A DNA stretch of 64,000 nt from Bacillota bacterium (lineage in GTDB: Bacteria; Bacillota; Syntrophomonadia; Syntrophomonadales; Syntrophomonadaceae): the NCBI GenBank assembly GCA_029550685.1, contig JAKPGY010000212.1, positions 37,275-101,274 of the forward strand, read 5' to 3'. The notes under the pieces are model-generated. The model was not told where the DNA came from. It worked only from the letters and a program-made list of their open reading frames with translations, and searched no databases. Of this stretch, positions 18,181-26,460 are shown piece by piece. A program made the translations under genes and the position numbers. Within the stretch, counting starts at the first letter, position 1. Each line of letters opens with the position of its first letter.

Positions 18181-18633
18181 ATGTGGAGCAGCGAAAAATC
18201 CATCATTTTGAGTAAGCTGGGTGTTTTGTTCTTCATGGGCTTAGTTTTAGCTGCAGTGGTGGCGGCGCCCTGGCTGACCCGCTGGTTTGTAGAGTTTTCC
18301 CAGGCCGGGCTTAAGGTGGAAGAAGCTGTGTATTTTATGGGAACCATCTATGTGGGATTTGTTCCCGCAGCTTTTCTGCTTTACAGCCTGTTCAAACTGC
18401 TGCGCCGGATCGAGACCGGTCAGGTATTTACAGATGAGAACGTAGACTTATTGAGGCGGATCTCCTGGAGTTGTTTTGCGGGTGCGGGAGTAGCTCTGGT
18501 TTCCCTGTTTTACTATTATCCATGGTTCTTTGTGGCGTTGGCCGCTGCTTTTATGGGCTTGATCGTGCGGGTGGTGAAAAATGTAGTCGCCCAGGTGGTG
18601 GAACTGAAAAACGAAGCGGATTACACAGTATAG
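18181..18633 (+). CDS. DUF2975 membrane protein
   Basis: A 150-residue protein with four hydrophobic segments (about 10-30, 48-68, 92-108, 115-135), typical of DUF2975. The conserved loop between TM2 and TM3, FKLLRRIETGQVFTDENV, is the family hallmark. DUF2975 genes in Firmicutes are regularly followed by a small XRE regulator of the YozG type, as here after 18 bp, and the protein may sense an envelope state or modulate that regulator; its biochemical role is not known. The start follows AGGAAGAG at 18169. Confidence 0.82.
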   Translation: MWSSEKSIILSKLGVLFFMGLVLAAVVAAPWLTRWFVEFSQAGLKVEEAVYFMGTIYVGFVPAAFLLYSLFKLLRRIETGQVFTDENVDLLRRISWSCFAGAGVALVSLFYYYPWFFVALAAAFMGLIVRVVKNVVAQVVELKNEADYTV

Positions 18634-18651
18634 GGGAGGGGAGGCAGGATC

Positions 18652-18858
18652 ATGCCAATCATAGTAAATCTGGATGTAATGATGGCCAAGCGGAAAATTT
18701 CCTCCGGCGAACTGGCTGAAAAGATAGGCATCAGTCCGGCTAATCTCTCCATCCTTAAAACAGGCAAGGCTAAAGCTATTCGTTTTTCGACCATGGAGAA
18801 GATCTGCAAAGTACTGGATTGTCAGCCCGGAGATATACTCGAATACAGACCGGACTAA
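18652..18858 (+). CDS. Small XRE-family (YozG-like) transcriptional regulator
   Basis: A 68-residue single-domain Cro/C1-type helix-turn-helix protein: VMMAKRKISSGELAEKIGIS, then SPANLSILKTGKAKAIRFST, ending VLDCQPGDILEYRPD, the standard tail of YozG-like regulators. The gene starts 18 bp after the DUF2975 stop behind GGGAGGGGAGG, and the DUF4173 gene starts 18 bp after it, so the three form one operon. It may repress its own promoter at 18102, where a dyad lies just upstream. Confidence 0.88.
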   Translation: MPIIVNLDVMMAKRKISSGELAEKIGISPANLSILKTGKAKAIRFSTMEKICKVLDCQPGDILEYRPD

Positions 18859-18876
18859 AAGTAAGGAGGAGCGTTA

Positions 18877-20496
18877 ATGGATGGGCTTGGGATGAATAAA
18901 AACGAGGCAGCTATGACTCCGGGACCCCAGGCTTGGGGTGGAACCGGGGAAAGCGCACCGGCAGTCCCCCTATTAGAAAAGGTAAAGACGTCCTTTGCAC
19001 CCGACCGCAGGGACAGCTATTTCGCCCTGTTTGCCTTTGTCCTTGGGTTTCTTTTTATCCGCTGGGTATTCTTTTCCTGGCAGGGCTGGGGAGTGACTTT
19101 GTTTACCCTGTTATTCTGCGGCTCAGTGACTGTGTACATGCTGAAGAAAGGGGTGCAGATTCCCAGGGCCAGCTGGTTCTGGCTGGCGGTAGTGATGCTG
19201 CTCGGACTAAACTTCAGCCTGTGGACCAACAATGGCCTAGCTCCCTTGCACGGTTTGCTCTTATTCTGCAGCGCCGTGTACTGGGTCATGTGTGCCGCCG
19301 GACTGCTCATCCTGGGCAAAACCAGCGATCTCCTTTTACTGGACGGCTATAATGCCATGCTGGTTATTCCCTTCAGCAATTTCGGCTGCCAGTATAAAAG
19401 CCTGGCCCTTCTGGGCAGCAGTAAACTTGCCCGGGGAAGACAGGATTCCTCTGTAGTATTAGGTTTATTCTTAACCTTTATTGTGGCGGCCATGGTTTTA
19501 CCCCTGCTGCTGGCAGCGGACAGCGGCGGTTTTGCTAAACTCGTCAACTGGATATTGGACGGATTCAAGGGGTTTGGCGATAAATTTTGGGAAACATTCT
19601 GGCAGCTCATTCTTGCTGTTCCCGTTGCAGCCTATATCTTCGGCCTGGTTGCCGGTAGCGCTCATAAAAGAGGTACCGGTTCCTTTGAAAAGGACGGCAC
19701 CCTTCAGAAGATTTCAGGCTTGCGGATACTGCCCATGATTACGGTTTATATTCTGATGGGCCTGTTGTGTACGCTTTATATAGTGTTCATCGGTAGTCAG
19801 GTGCCTTATTTCTTCTCTGCCTTTGCCGGTCAACGGCCGGAGGGGTGGCAGGTTTATTCGGAATATGCCCGCACTGGATTCTTTGAGCTGTGCCGGATCG
19901 CAGTCATAAACCTGTTCGTGTTGACGGCAGCCAACATCATGAGTCAGCAGCACAGCAGGGATAGTATGTTCCTGAAGGTACTCAATGCATTGCTGGCCGT
20001 GCTCACGCTGGTGCTTATCACCACGGCCTTCAGCAAGATGGCCCTTTACATCGGGGCCTACGGATTATCCATGCGCCGACTGCTGCCCTGTGTTTTGATG
20101 ATCTTTATGGCTATTCTATGCTTTGGAGTTATAGCGCTGCAAAAATGGTCATTCTCCATAACCCGCCTGGCAGTTGGGGTAGGGGCGGTCATGTTCTGTA
20201 TGCTGTGTCTGGTAAACCCGGACAGCCTGGTGGCCAGATACAATGCGGACCGTTATCTGTCCGGAACGCTGGAGAGCTTTGATGTGGAGATACTATACCG
20301 GTCCGGGCCGGCCGGTGTCGATCCGGCCTTGCTGGTATATGAACAAACCAATGATCCGGAACTGCAGTTTAAACTGAGGGAATATCTGCAAGCCCAGCAG
20401 CAGCGGGTTGATGAGGTGGCCGGAGAGCCGGGCGACAATTGGGAAAGCGCCCGGGCGCGGCACAGGATTACCGAATACTTTAATAAACAAGGATGA
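18877..20496 (+). CDS. DUF4153/DUF4173-like polytopic membrane protein
   Basis: 539 residues with a hydrophilic N-terminus of about 45 residues and around 11-12 membrane segments. The C-terminal third (FSKMALYIGAYGLSMRRLLP, then NPDSLVARYNADRY) matches the DUF4173/DUF4153 family of unknown function, found beside DUF2975/XRE pairs. The last 90 residues are soluble and helical with a Gln-rich stretch. The ATG follows AAGGAGGAGCG directly. A terminator hairpin ends the operon. No transport or enzymatic motif could be recognised. Confidence 0.75.
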   Translation: MDGLGMNKNEAAMTPGPQAWGGTGESAPAVPLLEKVKTSFAPDRRDSYFALFAFVLGFLFIRWVFFSWQGWGVTLFTLLFCGSVTVYMLKKGVQIPRASWFWLAVVMLLGLNFSLWTNNGLAPLHGLLLFCSAVYWVMCAAGLLILGKTSDLLLLDGYNAMLVIPFSNFGCQYKSLALLGSSKLARGRQDSSVVLGLFLTFIVAAMVLPLLLAADSGGFAKLVNWILDGFKGFGDKFWETFWQLILAVPVAAYIFGLVAGSAHKRGTGSFEKDGTLQKISGLRILPMITVYILMGLLCTLYIVFIGSQVPYFFSAFAGQRPEGWQVYSEYARTGFFELCRIAVINLFVLTAANIMSQQHSRDSMFLKVLNALLAVLTLVLITTAFSKMALYIGAYGLSMRRLLPCVLMIFMAILCFGVIALQKWSFSITRLAVGVGAVMFCMLCLVNPDSLVARYNADRYLSGTLESFDVEILYRSGPAGVDPALLVYEQTNDPELQFKLREYLQAQQQRVDEVAGEPGDNWESARARHRITEYFNKQG

Positions 20497-20590
20497 CATT
20501 CAGCCTGACAAACAAATAAAACCAGCTCAGGGACAGGTTTTTTGCGGCATGAGCCTGCTAAAGGCAGAACTGAAGAGCCTGAGACAAAAA

Positions 20591-20622
20591 AGAAAAGAGC
20601 CTGATAAGCTCTTTTCTTTTTT
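20591..20622 (+). terminator. Terminator hairpin, possibly bidirectional
   Basis: AGAAAAGAGC (20591-20600) pairs with GCTCTTTTCT (20608-20617) around CTGATAA, followed by TTTTT; the A-rich left side could serve the minus strand too. It separates the DUF4173 operon from the converging pst region. Confidence 0.8.
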
Positions 20623-20630
20623 AAAATATA

Positions 20631-20813
20631 TTAATGCTTAACAAGAACTACGTTAATAGCTTTTACTAAAGCACTTACTTTGTCGCCTTTGGAAAATCTT
20701 GCTTCTTCCAGGCTGTCTCCCGTCATCACGGACGTGAGCCGGATTGCGTCATCCGTTCACCCGCCAACTCACATGGTCACCTGAGCCATAACATTATCCC
20801 TAAACAAAACCCC
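20631..20813 (-). pseudogene. Mop/TOBE-domain remnant, in frame after pstB, two internal stops
   Basis: Directly after the pstB TAG stop the same frame continues GVLFRDNVMAQVTM-stop-VGG-stop-TDDAIRLTSVM and then GDSLEEARFSKGDKVSALVK, AINVVLVKH, stop. This is the molybdate-binding (Mop/TOBE) pattern, e.g. NVMAQVT, GD-x-V-x-A-L-V-K-A. Two TGA codons (20771-20769, 20759-20757) break it and no start remains. Mop domains occur as small separate proteins or as the C-terminus of ModC-type ATPases. Either a former mop gene joined here or a former ATPase-TOBE fusion has decayed. Confidence 0.7.
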
Positions 20814-21560
20814 CTACCAGGTTAAGCCGGAAATAAAATCAGCGGTTTCCTGCCTGGCAGGCTTAGAAAAAAGCTGCCCGGTTGGGCCGTATTCCACTAC
20901 CTGGCCGGCCATCATCAGCAACGTCTGGTGAGCAACCCTTTTAGCCTGAAATAAGTTATGGGTTACCAGAACAATGGCCAGCGTACCCGACAATTGGGTA
21001 AGGAGTTGCTCGATCAGCATTGTGGAGTTAGGATCCAGGCTGGAACATGGCTCATCAAGCAATAGGACCTCCGGCTCAACAGCCAGTGCCCTGGCAATGG
21101 CCAGTCTCTGTTTTTGCCCGCCGGAAAGCTCCCCGGCAGGCCGCTCCAGTTTATCCTTTACTTCCTCCCAAAGGCCGGCCTGTTTTAAGCTGCGTTCACA
21201 TATCTCATTCAACTTCCGCTTATTCCTTTCGCCAAAATACCGCGGCCCAAAAAGAACGTTTTCCCGCACGCTCATGGGCAGGGCCACAGGAGTTTGGAAT
21301 ACCATGCCAACCCTGCGGCGGATTGAGGCTGCATCGTTTTTTTGATATATGTCCTCACCATTGAGCAGGATCTTACCGCTGCAATTAAAACCACGATCCA
21401 GCTCAGCCGTCCTGTTAATACTCTTTAAGAGCGTTGTTTTACCACAACCGGAGGGGCCAATAATAGCAAGAATTCCCTGTCCATTGAACTCCAGGTTAAT
21501 ATTATGCAAGACGGGGTATTTTTCAAAAGATACACTCCAGTTCTTAACCTGGACAGACAT
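20814..21560 (-). CDS. pstB: Phosphate-type ABC transporter ATP-binding protein PstB
   Basis: ATPase of the high-affinity phosphate importer. 248 residues with Walker A GPSGCGKTTLLKSIN, Q-loop region VGMVFQTPVALPMSV, signature LSGGQKQRLAIARAL and Walker B VLLLDEPCSSLDP. The ATG at 21560 is preferred over 21581 because AAAGGAGG lies 8 nt before it, and it starts 1 bp after the pstA stop. Last gene of the pstSCAB operon. The in-frame Mop-like remnant behind its stop raises the possibility that this ATPase once served an oxyanion importer other than phosphate, but PstS, PstC and PstA look like ordinary phosphate components. Confidence 0.92.
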   Translation of the reverse strand: MSVQVKNWSVSFEKYPVLHNINLEFNGQGILAIIGPSGCGKTTLLKSINRTAELDRGFNCSGKILLNGEDIYQKNDAASIRRRVGMVFQTPVALPMSVRENVLFGPRYFGERNKRKLNEICERSLKQAGLWEEVKDKLERPAGELSGGQKQRLAIARALAVEPEVLLLDEPCSSLDPNSTMLIEQLLTQLSGTLAIVLVTHNLFQAKRVAHQTLLMMAGQVVEYGPTGQLFSKPARQETADFISGLTW

Positions 21561-21561
21561 A

Positions 21562-22404
21562 TCAGTAACCTCCTTTTCCATGCCGCCCCCTGAGCATTAA
21601 AGCGGTAATGTTTAAAAAAAGGAGCAGCAGCACCAGCAGGAGAGCTGTGCCGTAGGCTTTCTCCATGGAAATATGCTGGCTGAATAAAATATACAAATGG
21701 TAGGGCAAAGCCATAACCGGATCCAGTAAGCCCCCGCTCATCCCGGCAGAAATAACCGCCGCAGTGACCATAATCGGGGCTGTGGCCCCGGCAGCGTAGC
21801 CCATTGCCAGTAAGATGCCGCTTAATATGGCCGTCGCCGACTGGGGGATAATAACCCGGCGCAGCATGTACCAGCGGGAAACACCCAGCGCGGTGCCGGC
21901 CAGGCGGTACTGCTCGTTTACGGCCAGCAGCGCATCCCTTGCAGTAAGCACGACCACCGGGAAAATCATGATCCCCAAAGACAGGCCGCCAGCCAGCAGG
22001 GAAATACCAAAACCCAGATGGACCACAAAAAAGGCGTAGCCGAAGAGTCCGGTAACGATGGAAGGAATCCCGGCCATACACTGAATGGTTATATTGACAA
22101 GGGTTGTAAACTTTGACGAATTGCCGTATTCGGACAGGTAAACTGCCGTGATCAAGCCGGGTACAGCGGCCGCCAGAATAGCAATAAAAACAAGCAAGAG
22201 GGTACCTCTAATAGCTGGTAAAACCCCTCCACTGGTACCAAGGGGCAAACCCCTGGGTGCAGTGGTTAGAAACTCAAGGGTTAGGGAAGAGCCGCCACGC
22301 ATAAGAAGGTAGCCAATGATTCCGGTTAGGACCAGCAGGATTGCCAGGCCGGCGCTCCAGAAAACTGCCAGGAAAAACCTGTCCCAAAAGCTTCGTGTAA
22401 TCAA
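21562..22404 (-). CDS. pstA: Phosphate ABC transporter permease PstA
   Basis: 280-residue inner-membrane permease with about six TM segments. The ABC-permease EAA-type loop is visible (LAVNEQYRLAGTALGVSRWY, MLRRVIIPQSATAIL). N-terminal TM1 (FFLAVFWSAGLAILLVLTGI) and GIPSIVTGLFGYAFFV are typical of PstA. The ATG overlaps the pstC stop by 4 bp and its own stop is 1 bp before pstB, so the three membrane-complex genes are translationally coupled. With PstC it forms the translocation channel. Confidence 0.93.
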   Translation of the reverse strand: MITRSFWDRFFLAVFWSAGLAILLVLTGIIGYLLMRGGSSLTLEFLTTAPRGLPLGTSGGVLPAIRGTLLLVFIAILAAAVPGLITAVYLSEYGNSSKFTTLVNITIQCMAGIPSIVTGLFGYAFFVVHLGFGISLLAGGLSLGIMIFPVVVLTARDALLAVNEQYRLAGTALGVSRWYMLRRVIIPQSATAILSGILLAMGYAAGATAPIMVTAAVISAGMSGGLLDPVMALPYHLYILFSQHISMEKAYGTALLLVLLLLFLNITALMLRGRHGKGGY

Positions 22405-23270
22405 TTTTTCCTCACTGTCCTGCTATAGTCTTTTCTTAAAAACGTTAGAATAAGGTTCATGATAAAGAGGATGAGCAGTAAAACTAGCCCGGCAGCAAAT
22501 AGAGCCTTGTAATGCAGGCTGCCGGCCTCGGTGGTGCCCAGTTCCAGGGCAATCAGGGCGGATAGGGGTTCCCCCTTGCTGAACCAGGATGTTGGCAGGA
22601 GCAGGATGTTTCCCGCCAGCATTAAAACCGCCATTGTTTCCCCGGCCGCCCGGCCGAAACCCAGGATCAGGGCCCCCAGCAAGCCCTTTTTAGCCAGGGG
22701 CAGCAGTACCCGCAGCGCCACATATGGCCTGGACGCGCCGAGGGCCAGAGCCGCCTGCCTGTATTCTGCAGGAACGGAACGGATTGCAACCTCGGAGGTG
22801 GTTACAATATAGGGTAATACCATCACGGTCAGGACCAGTGATGCACAAAACAGCGACTCACCGCTGGCCATTTGAAAGGAAACCTCAAACCACTTGACTA
22901 AAACCGTTGCCCCGACAAAACCGTACACCACCGAGGGAATACCGGTGAGGATGTTCAAGACCGGCCTGATCAGCCCGGCAAGCCAGGCTGGGGCAAACTC
23001 CGCCAGAAAAACCGCCCCGCTAAATCCCAGGGGCGCAGCAATAAACATCGCCCCAAGGGCTACCCAGAGGGTGCTTAGAACCATCGTTCCCAGACCCAGC
23101 TTCGGGGGGTTGGCCAGAGGGCTCCAATCAGTCCCGGTTATTATCTTTAATCCATAGGTAGACCATACCGGCCAGCTTTCCCTGGCGATAAAGGCAACAA
23201 TCGCCAGCAGCAAGATGGTGGCGCAGGCCGACACCACCAGGCTAATGGACCTTGCAATTCTATCTCCCAT
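22401..23270 (-). CDS. pstC: Phosphate ABC transporter permease PstC
   Basis: 289-residue permease, about six TM helices, partner of PstA. The conserved GIPSVVYGFVGATVLVKWF segment and the EAA loop (SVPAEYRQAALALGASRPY, VALRVLLPLAKKGLLG) are clear, as is the GRAAGETMAVLMLAGN stretch. It is separated from pstS by 126 bp containing a strong hairpin that may reduce downstream expression relative to the binding protein. The ATG start lies 130 bp after the pstS stop, with a weak GGGCAAATCAATG context. Confidence 0.93.
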   Translation of the reverse strand: MGDRIARSISLVVSACATILLLAIVAFIARESWPVWSTYGLKIITGTDWSPLANPPKLGLGTMVLSTLWVALGAMFIAAPLGFSGAVFLAEFAPAWLAGLIRPVLNILTGIPSVVYGFVGATVLVKWFEVSFQMASGESLFCASLVLTVMVLPYIVTTSEVAIRSVPAEYRQAALALGASRPYVALRVLLPLAKKGLLGALILGFGRAAGETMAVLMLAGNILLLPTSWFSKGEPLSALIALELGTTEAGSLHYKALFAAGLVLLLILFIMNLILTFLRKDYSRTVRKN

Positions 23271-23324
23271 TGATTTGCCCTTCTTTATACTTCATACTCC
23301 ATCCTTCGCCTAACACTGAAACAC

Positions 23325-23361
23325 AAAAAACTGTGGGTAGTCAAGTGCCAACTACCCACGG
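23325..23361 (-). terminator. Intercistronic hairpin between pstS and pstC
   Basis: Minus-strand CCGTGGGTAGT and ACTACCCACAG form an 11-bp stem (plus-strand 23331-23341 with 23351-23361) followed by TTTTTT (23330-23325). It is a full rho-independent terminator shape inside the operon. Partial termination or 3'-end protection would give more PstS than membrane components, a common arrangement for binding-protein importers. Confidence 0.8.
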
Positions 23362-23396
23362 TTTTTTCCTTCTTTGTTGCGACTGCCATCAGAGTG

Positions 23397-24302
23397 CTAA
23401 TTGGCGGCTGGGATGAATCCCATCTCCTCCACCACCTGGCGCCCATCTTCCGACAACAGGTAGTCTATAAAGAACTTCAGATGTCCCTGGGGCTCCTCCT
23501 TGGTGAAGATCAACAGCGGGCGGGCGATCTTGTATTCTCCGCTGCTTATATTCTCTGTAGTCGGAGCAACACCCTCCACAGTGAGTACGGCAATCTGACC
23601 TTCGTTCTGTGCTACCATCCCGGTGGAAACATAACCGATTGCGTCCGCGTTTTCCATTACCTTGGCAGCCAGGGCGCCCATTGACGGGATCTGGAGGGCA
23701 TCCTTGGCGATAGGCGTTCCCTTCATCACTAACTCGTCAAATACCTGGCTGGCCCCACCGCCCAGATCTCTGACGGCGACAATAATGGGGCGCTCCGGCA
23801 GCCTCTCGTCAAGCTGCTTCCAGGTGCTTATCTCACCGGCAAAGATTTTTTTGACTTCTTCCATGGTGAGATCGGGCTTGACCTGCAGCACCGGGTTCTT
23901 GGGATTAACGGCTATGGTCAGGGCATCCGTGCCAAGCTTATAGATTTTCCCGTTGGGCATTTTTTCTTTTTCGCTATTCTTTATATCCCGCGCAGTCATG
24001 CCGATATCCACAGTGCCTTCGGTGGTCGCCTTAACACCAAAACCAGAACCGCCGGTTGATACAAAAATGACAATCTGCTCCTCCGGCAAACTGGGGTCAA
24101 CATTGTTCCAGGTTTTATACTTTTCCGTGAAATTGTCGGCAATTTTGGCGACAGTAGGCGCCAGGGTGCTGGAGCCTCCTATTTTTATCGATTGATCCGT
24201 TGCTGTGGCCTGATCAGTAGTGCTAGCTTGCTGCCCACATCCTGCCATTAACATAAATGATAGGATTAATAAAAGGACTGTTACGTATTTGCTTATCTTC
24301 AT
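23397..24302 (-). CDS. pstS: Phosphate-binding lipoprotein PstS
   Basis: Substrate-binding protein of the phosphate importer, anchored to the outer face of the membrane. 301 residues; signal peptide ends at lipobox MAGC (Cys22). Ligand-site motifs are typical: IGGSSTLAPTVAKIADNF, VSTGGSGFGVKA, VDIGMTARDI, and VRDLGGGASQVF. The ATG at 24302 has GGGAGG 8 nt upstream. First gene of the operon pstS-C-A-B. No phoB/phoR genes lie nearby, and I saw no clear Pho box upstream. Confidence 0.92.
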   Translation of the reverse strand: MKISKYVTVLLLILSFMLMAGCGQQASTTDQATATDQSIKIGGSSTLAPTVAKIADNFTEKYKTWNNVDPSLPEEQIVIFVSTGGSGFGVKATTEGTVDIGMTARDIKNSEKEKMPNGKIYKLGTDALTIAVNPKNPVLQVKPDLTMEEVKKIFAGEISTWKQLDERLPERPIIVAVRDLGGGASQVFDELVMKGTPIAKDALQIPSMGALAAKVMENADAIGYVSTGMVAQNEGQIAVLTVEGVAPTTENISSGEYKIARPLLIFTKEEPQGHLKFFIDYLLSEDGRQVVEEMGFIPAAN

Positions 24303-24409
24303 TTGCGTTACCTCCCATGGTTCCTTATTGAATTTTTACATTTGTTATTCACCTTTGGTGCGTATATGCACCTTTCTTCTACCCGGAACACCCTTTTAGA
24401 GTGCCTCGA

Positions 24410-25687
24410 TTATCTATTTCCCAGCATCTCCAGGAAAGCTTCAACCCTGGTTTTAATTTGGGCTGTATCTTCCTGCCCGTAATCTGTTTCCAGGTTTAAA
24501 AGGGGTATATTGTGCTCCTTGAGTGTCTTGGCCACCCGGTTGGCCTCCACCAGGTAGGGGTCGCAAAAAGCCAGGGTGCAGTTGATTACCCCGTCCGCCT
24601 TCCTTTCCCCGGCGAGGCTCACTATTCTTTCCATCCTGCCGTCGTTGGGTGTAAAACAGGCGCAGTTGATGTCTAGGTAGCGGTTGGCAATTGCCTCTAC
24701 CATTTGCTCCACGGTTTCCCCTTCCTCCGGCACCAGGTTTTCAAAATAGCGGAGCCCCGTGCACATTTCCTCGGCCACGATCACCGCACCGCTGGTTTCT
24801 ATAACATGGGGCACCTTCCAGTTTGGCAGGGCCATCGGGGTACCTGACAGGATCAGGCGCGGCGCACCGGTTGCAGCAACGCCCTTTCCTTCCTTCACCC
24901 GGACCTCAAGCTCGTCGCAAAGGGCGTTGACCTGGGCGGTAAACCGGGGCACATCGTCATACATGGAGATTTGCTCAATCAAGAGGCAGTCTTTGCCGCT
25001 GATCGGGGCGGGGTCGTGCCGGCGCAGCTCATTTAAGCGCAAGAGTGCCCGCCGCTTGGCGTTGGTCTCCTTGATTGCCTGGTGCAGTGAGTCTGCTGTA
25101 ACCTTATTGCCGGTATACTCTTCCACCATGGCCAGAAAGTCCTGCACCTCGCTCAGCCAGAGGGCCTTGTCTTTTTCACGCTTCATCTGGGGTGTCTCCA
25201 TCACATGCACCGGCACATAGTCGTTAAGTATCTCAAAGGCTTTCTTTTTGCCGTCGCATGTCGTTTCCCCTACGACCATGTCGCAGGACTCAAAATACGG
25301 GCAGACCTTTCCCAGCTTGAATCCCATGAAGGATTTAATCAGAGGGCAGATATTTCTGGGCAGCACCTTTTCAGCCCGGGCTGTGCCGATCTCCACTCCA
25401 GAACACAGGCCGACCTGGATCCCGCCGGCAGCGCGCACAATTTCTTCAGGGACGTAAACACAAAAAGCGCCGATGACCTTACCACCCGCAGCCTTGTGGT
25501 CCTGCAGCTCCTGGATGCGCTGGCCGTGCACCTCATTGACCACAAAATCAAAGTACTCCATGCCCTTCGGCCTGTTTTCCTGGCTCAGGTAAACAGTGCC
25601 GTAGGTTGACGGCAATACGTTCATCAACTGGTCGTGCGACTCCATGTCCAGCCCGAGGGACTCCCACATCTTACGATGATCAGCCAT
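24410..25687 (-). CDS. Double-cubane cluster protein / 2-hydroxyacyl-CoA dehydratase (HgdB/YjiM) family
   Basis: 425 residues of the HgdB-like fold. Conserved cysteines occur in AFCVYVPEEIVRAAG, NICPLIKSFMG, FESCDMVVGETTCDGKKK, EEMCTGLRYF and DINCACFTPN, the pattern expected for Fe-S ligands of double-cubane cluster proteins (DCCP), which couple ATP-driven electron transfer to reduction of small molecules. A second subunit and the ATP-dependent activase (YjiL/HgdC type) normally accompany the family, but neither is beside it. It stands alone between pstS and azlC. The ATG follows AAGGAG. It could instead be a true dehydratase subunit, but the single long subunit favours DCCP. Confidence 0.72.
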   Translation of the reverse strand: MADHRKMWESLGLDMESHDQLMNVLPSTYGTVYLSQENRPKGMEYFDFVVNEVHGQRIQELQDHKAAGGKVIGAFCVYVPEEIVRAAGGIQVGLCSGVEIGTARAEKVLPRNICPLIKSFMGFKLGKVCPYFESCDMVVGETTCDGKKKAFEILNDYVPVHVMETPQMKREKDKALWLSEVQDFLAMVEEYTGNKVTADSLHQAIKETNAKRRALLRLNELRRHDPAPISGKDCLLIEQISMYDDVPRFTAQVNALCDELEVRVKEGKGVAATGAPRLILSGTPMALPNWKVPHVIETSGAVIVAEEMCTGLRYFENLVPEEGETVEQMVEAIANRYLDINCACFTPNDGRMERIVSLAGERKADGVINCTLAFCDPYLVEANRVAKTLKEHNIPLLNLETDYGQEDTAQIKTRVEAFLEMLGNR

Positions 25688-26460
25688 AGCAGCATTTCTC
25701 CTTTTTAATTTTATTAGTCACTCAACTGCCAATACTAAGAATGTCCCAAACTCATGTTAGGATTTGACGCTGAACATATAATTCCTTTATCTGAACAATC
25801 TAATATTTTTATTGATAAGTCTTTATTGATAAGAAATTTTAATATTATTGATGTAGGAGAGGCAAAAGAGGTTGCGGCTCAATAAAGCCCGTGCCAGCCA
25901 AGGGGCGGAGGGGAGGATTACCTGCACTAATTTGTAACTAAGGGTAGCAAGCAGTAAGAAGTCGTTATATTTTTGTTGAATTACATTCTGTCAAGTGGAC
26001 AAAAAAATTGGAGGAAATATATAGGGCAATGCATGGGTTATGTACAATCCTTCGGACGTACCGGCAAAAGGTTTCTTAGGCTGTAGGATCGCCATTAAAA
26101 TCTTGAATTACCCATATCTTTCTTGTTTTTCCTGCCGAATTATGCTGTTAGACTTTTGCATTTGCTTAACAAAGAATAAAACCAAATACTGCATTTACAT
26201 CAATATAATATTTTGTATTATATAACATAAGCGAAATAAAAAACCTTAGACCGAGGAGTTGCCGTGGGAAGGGGATGGCATAAAATGTTAATTGAACCCT
26301 AAAGCTATGACAAAGCATTTAAAATTAATGGAATATAATGCAATCTAGAAATCTGGAACTATCTAAAAATTGGGTTACCACCGGCCTTTCTGGCGAGTAT
26401 GGCCCGTTGGAATAAAAACAGTTTCTGTACCATTTTCGAATATTAGAGAGGTCTTAGAAA
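25688..26460. other. Long AT-rich intergenic region with a possible gene fragment
   Basis: About 770 bp without a supported gene. A 43-codon frame at 25754-25885 reads MLGFDAEHIIPLSEQ through NIIDVGEAKEVAAQ and looks coding in composition, but has no ribosome site and no recognised family; it may be a relic. From 25886 on, stops are frequent in all frames except a 61-codon frame at 26040-26225 rich in Cys, Ile and Tyr that looks like chance. The azlC ribosome site GAGAGGT lies at 26446-26452. Confidence 0.35.

Noticed and set aside
20631..20816. Stop readthrough (pyrrolysine at TAG, selenocysteine at TGA) joining pstB to the Mop domain
   Set aside because: Three stops of two kinds within 20 codons and no SECIS-like or PYLIS-like element seen; decay is simpler.
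26040..26225. 61-codon frame in the long gap before azlC
   Set aside because: No ribosome site; AT-driven composition; no recognisable family.
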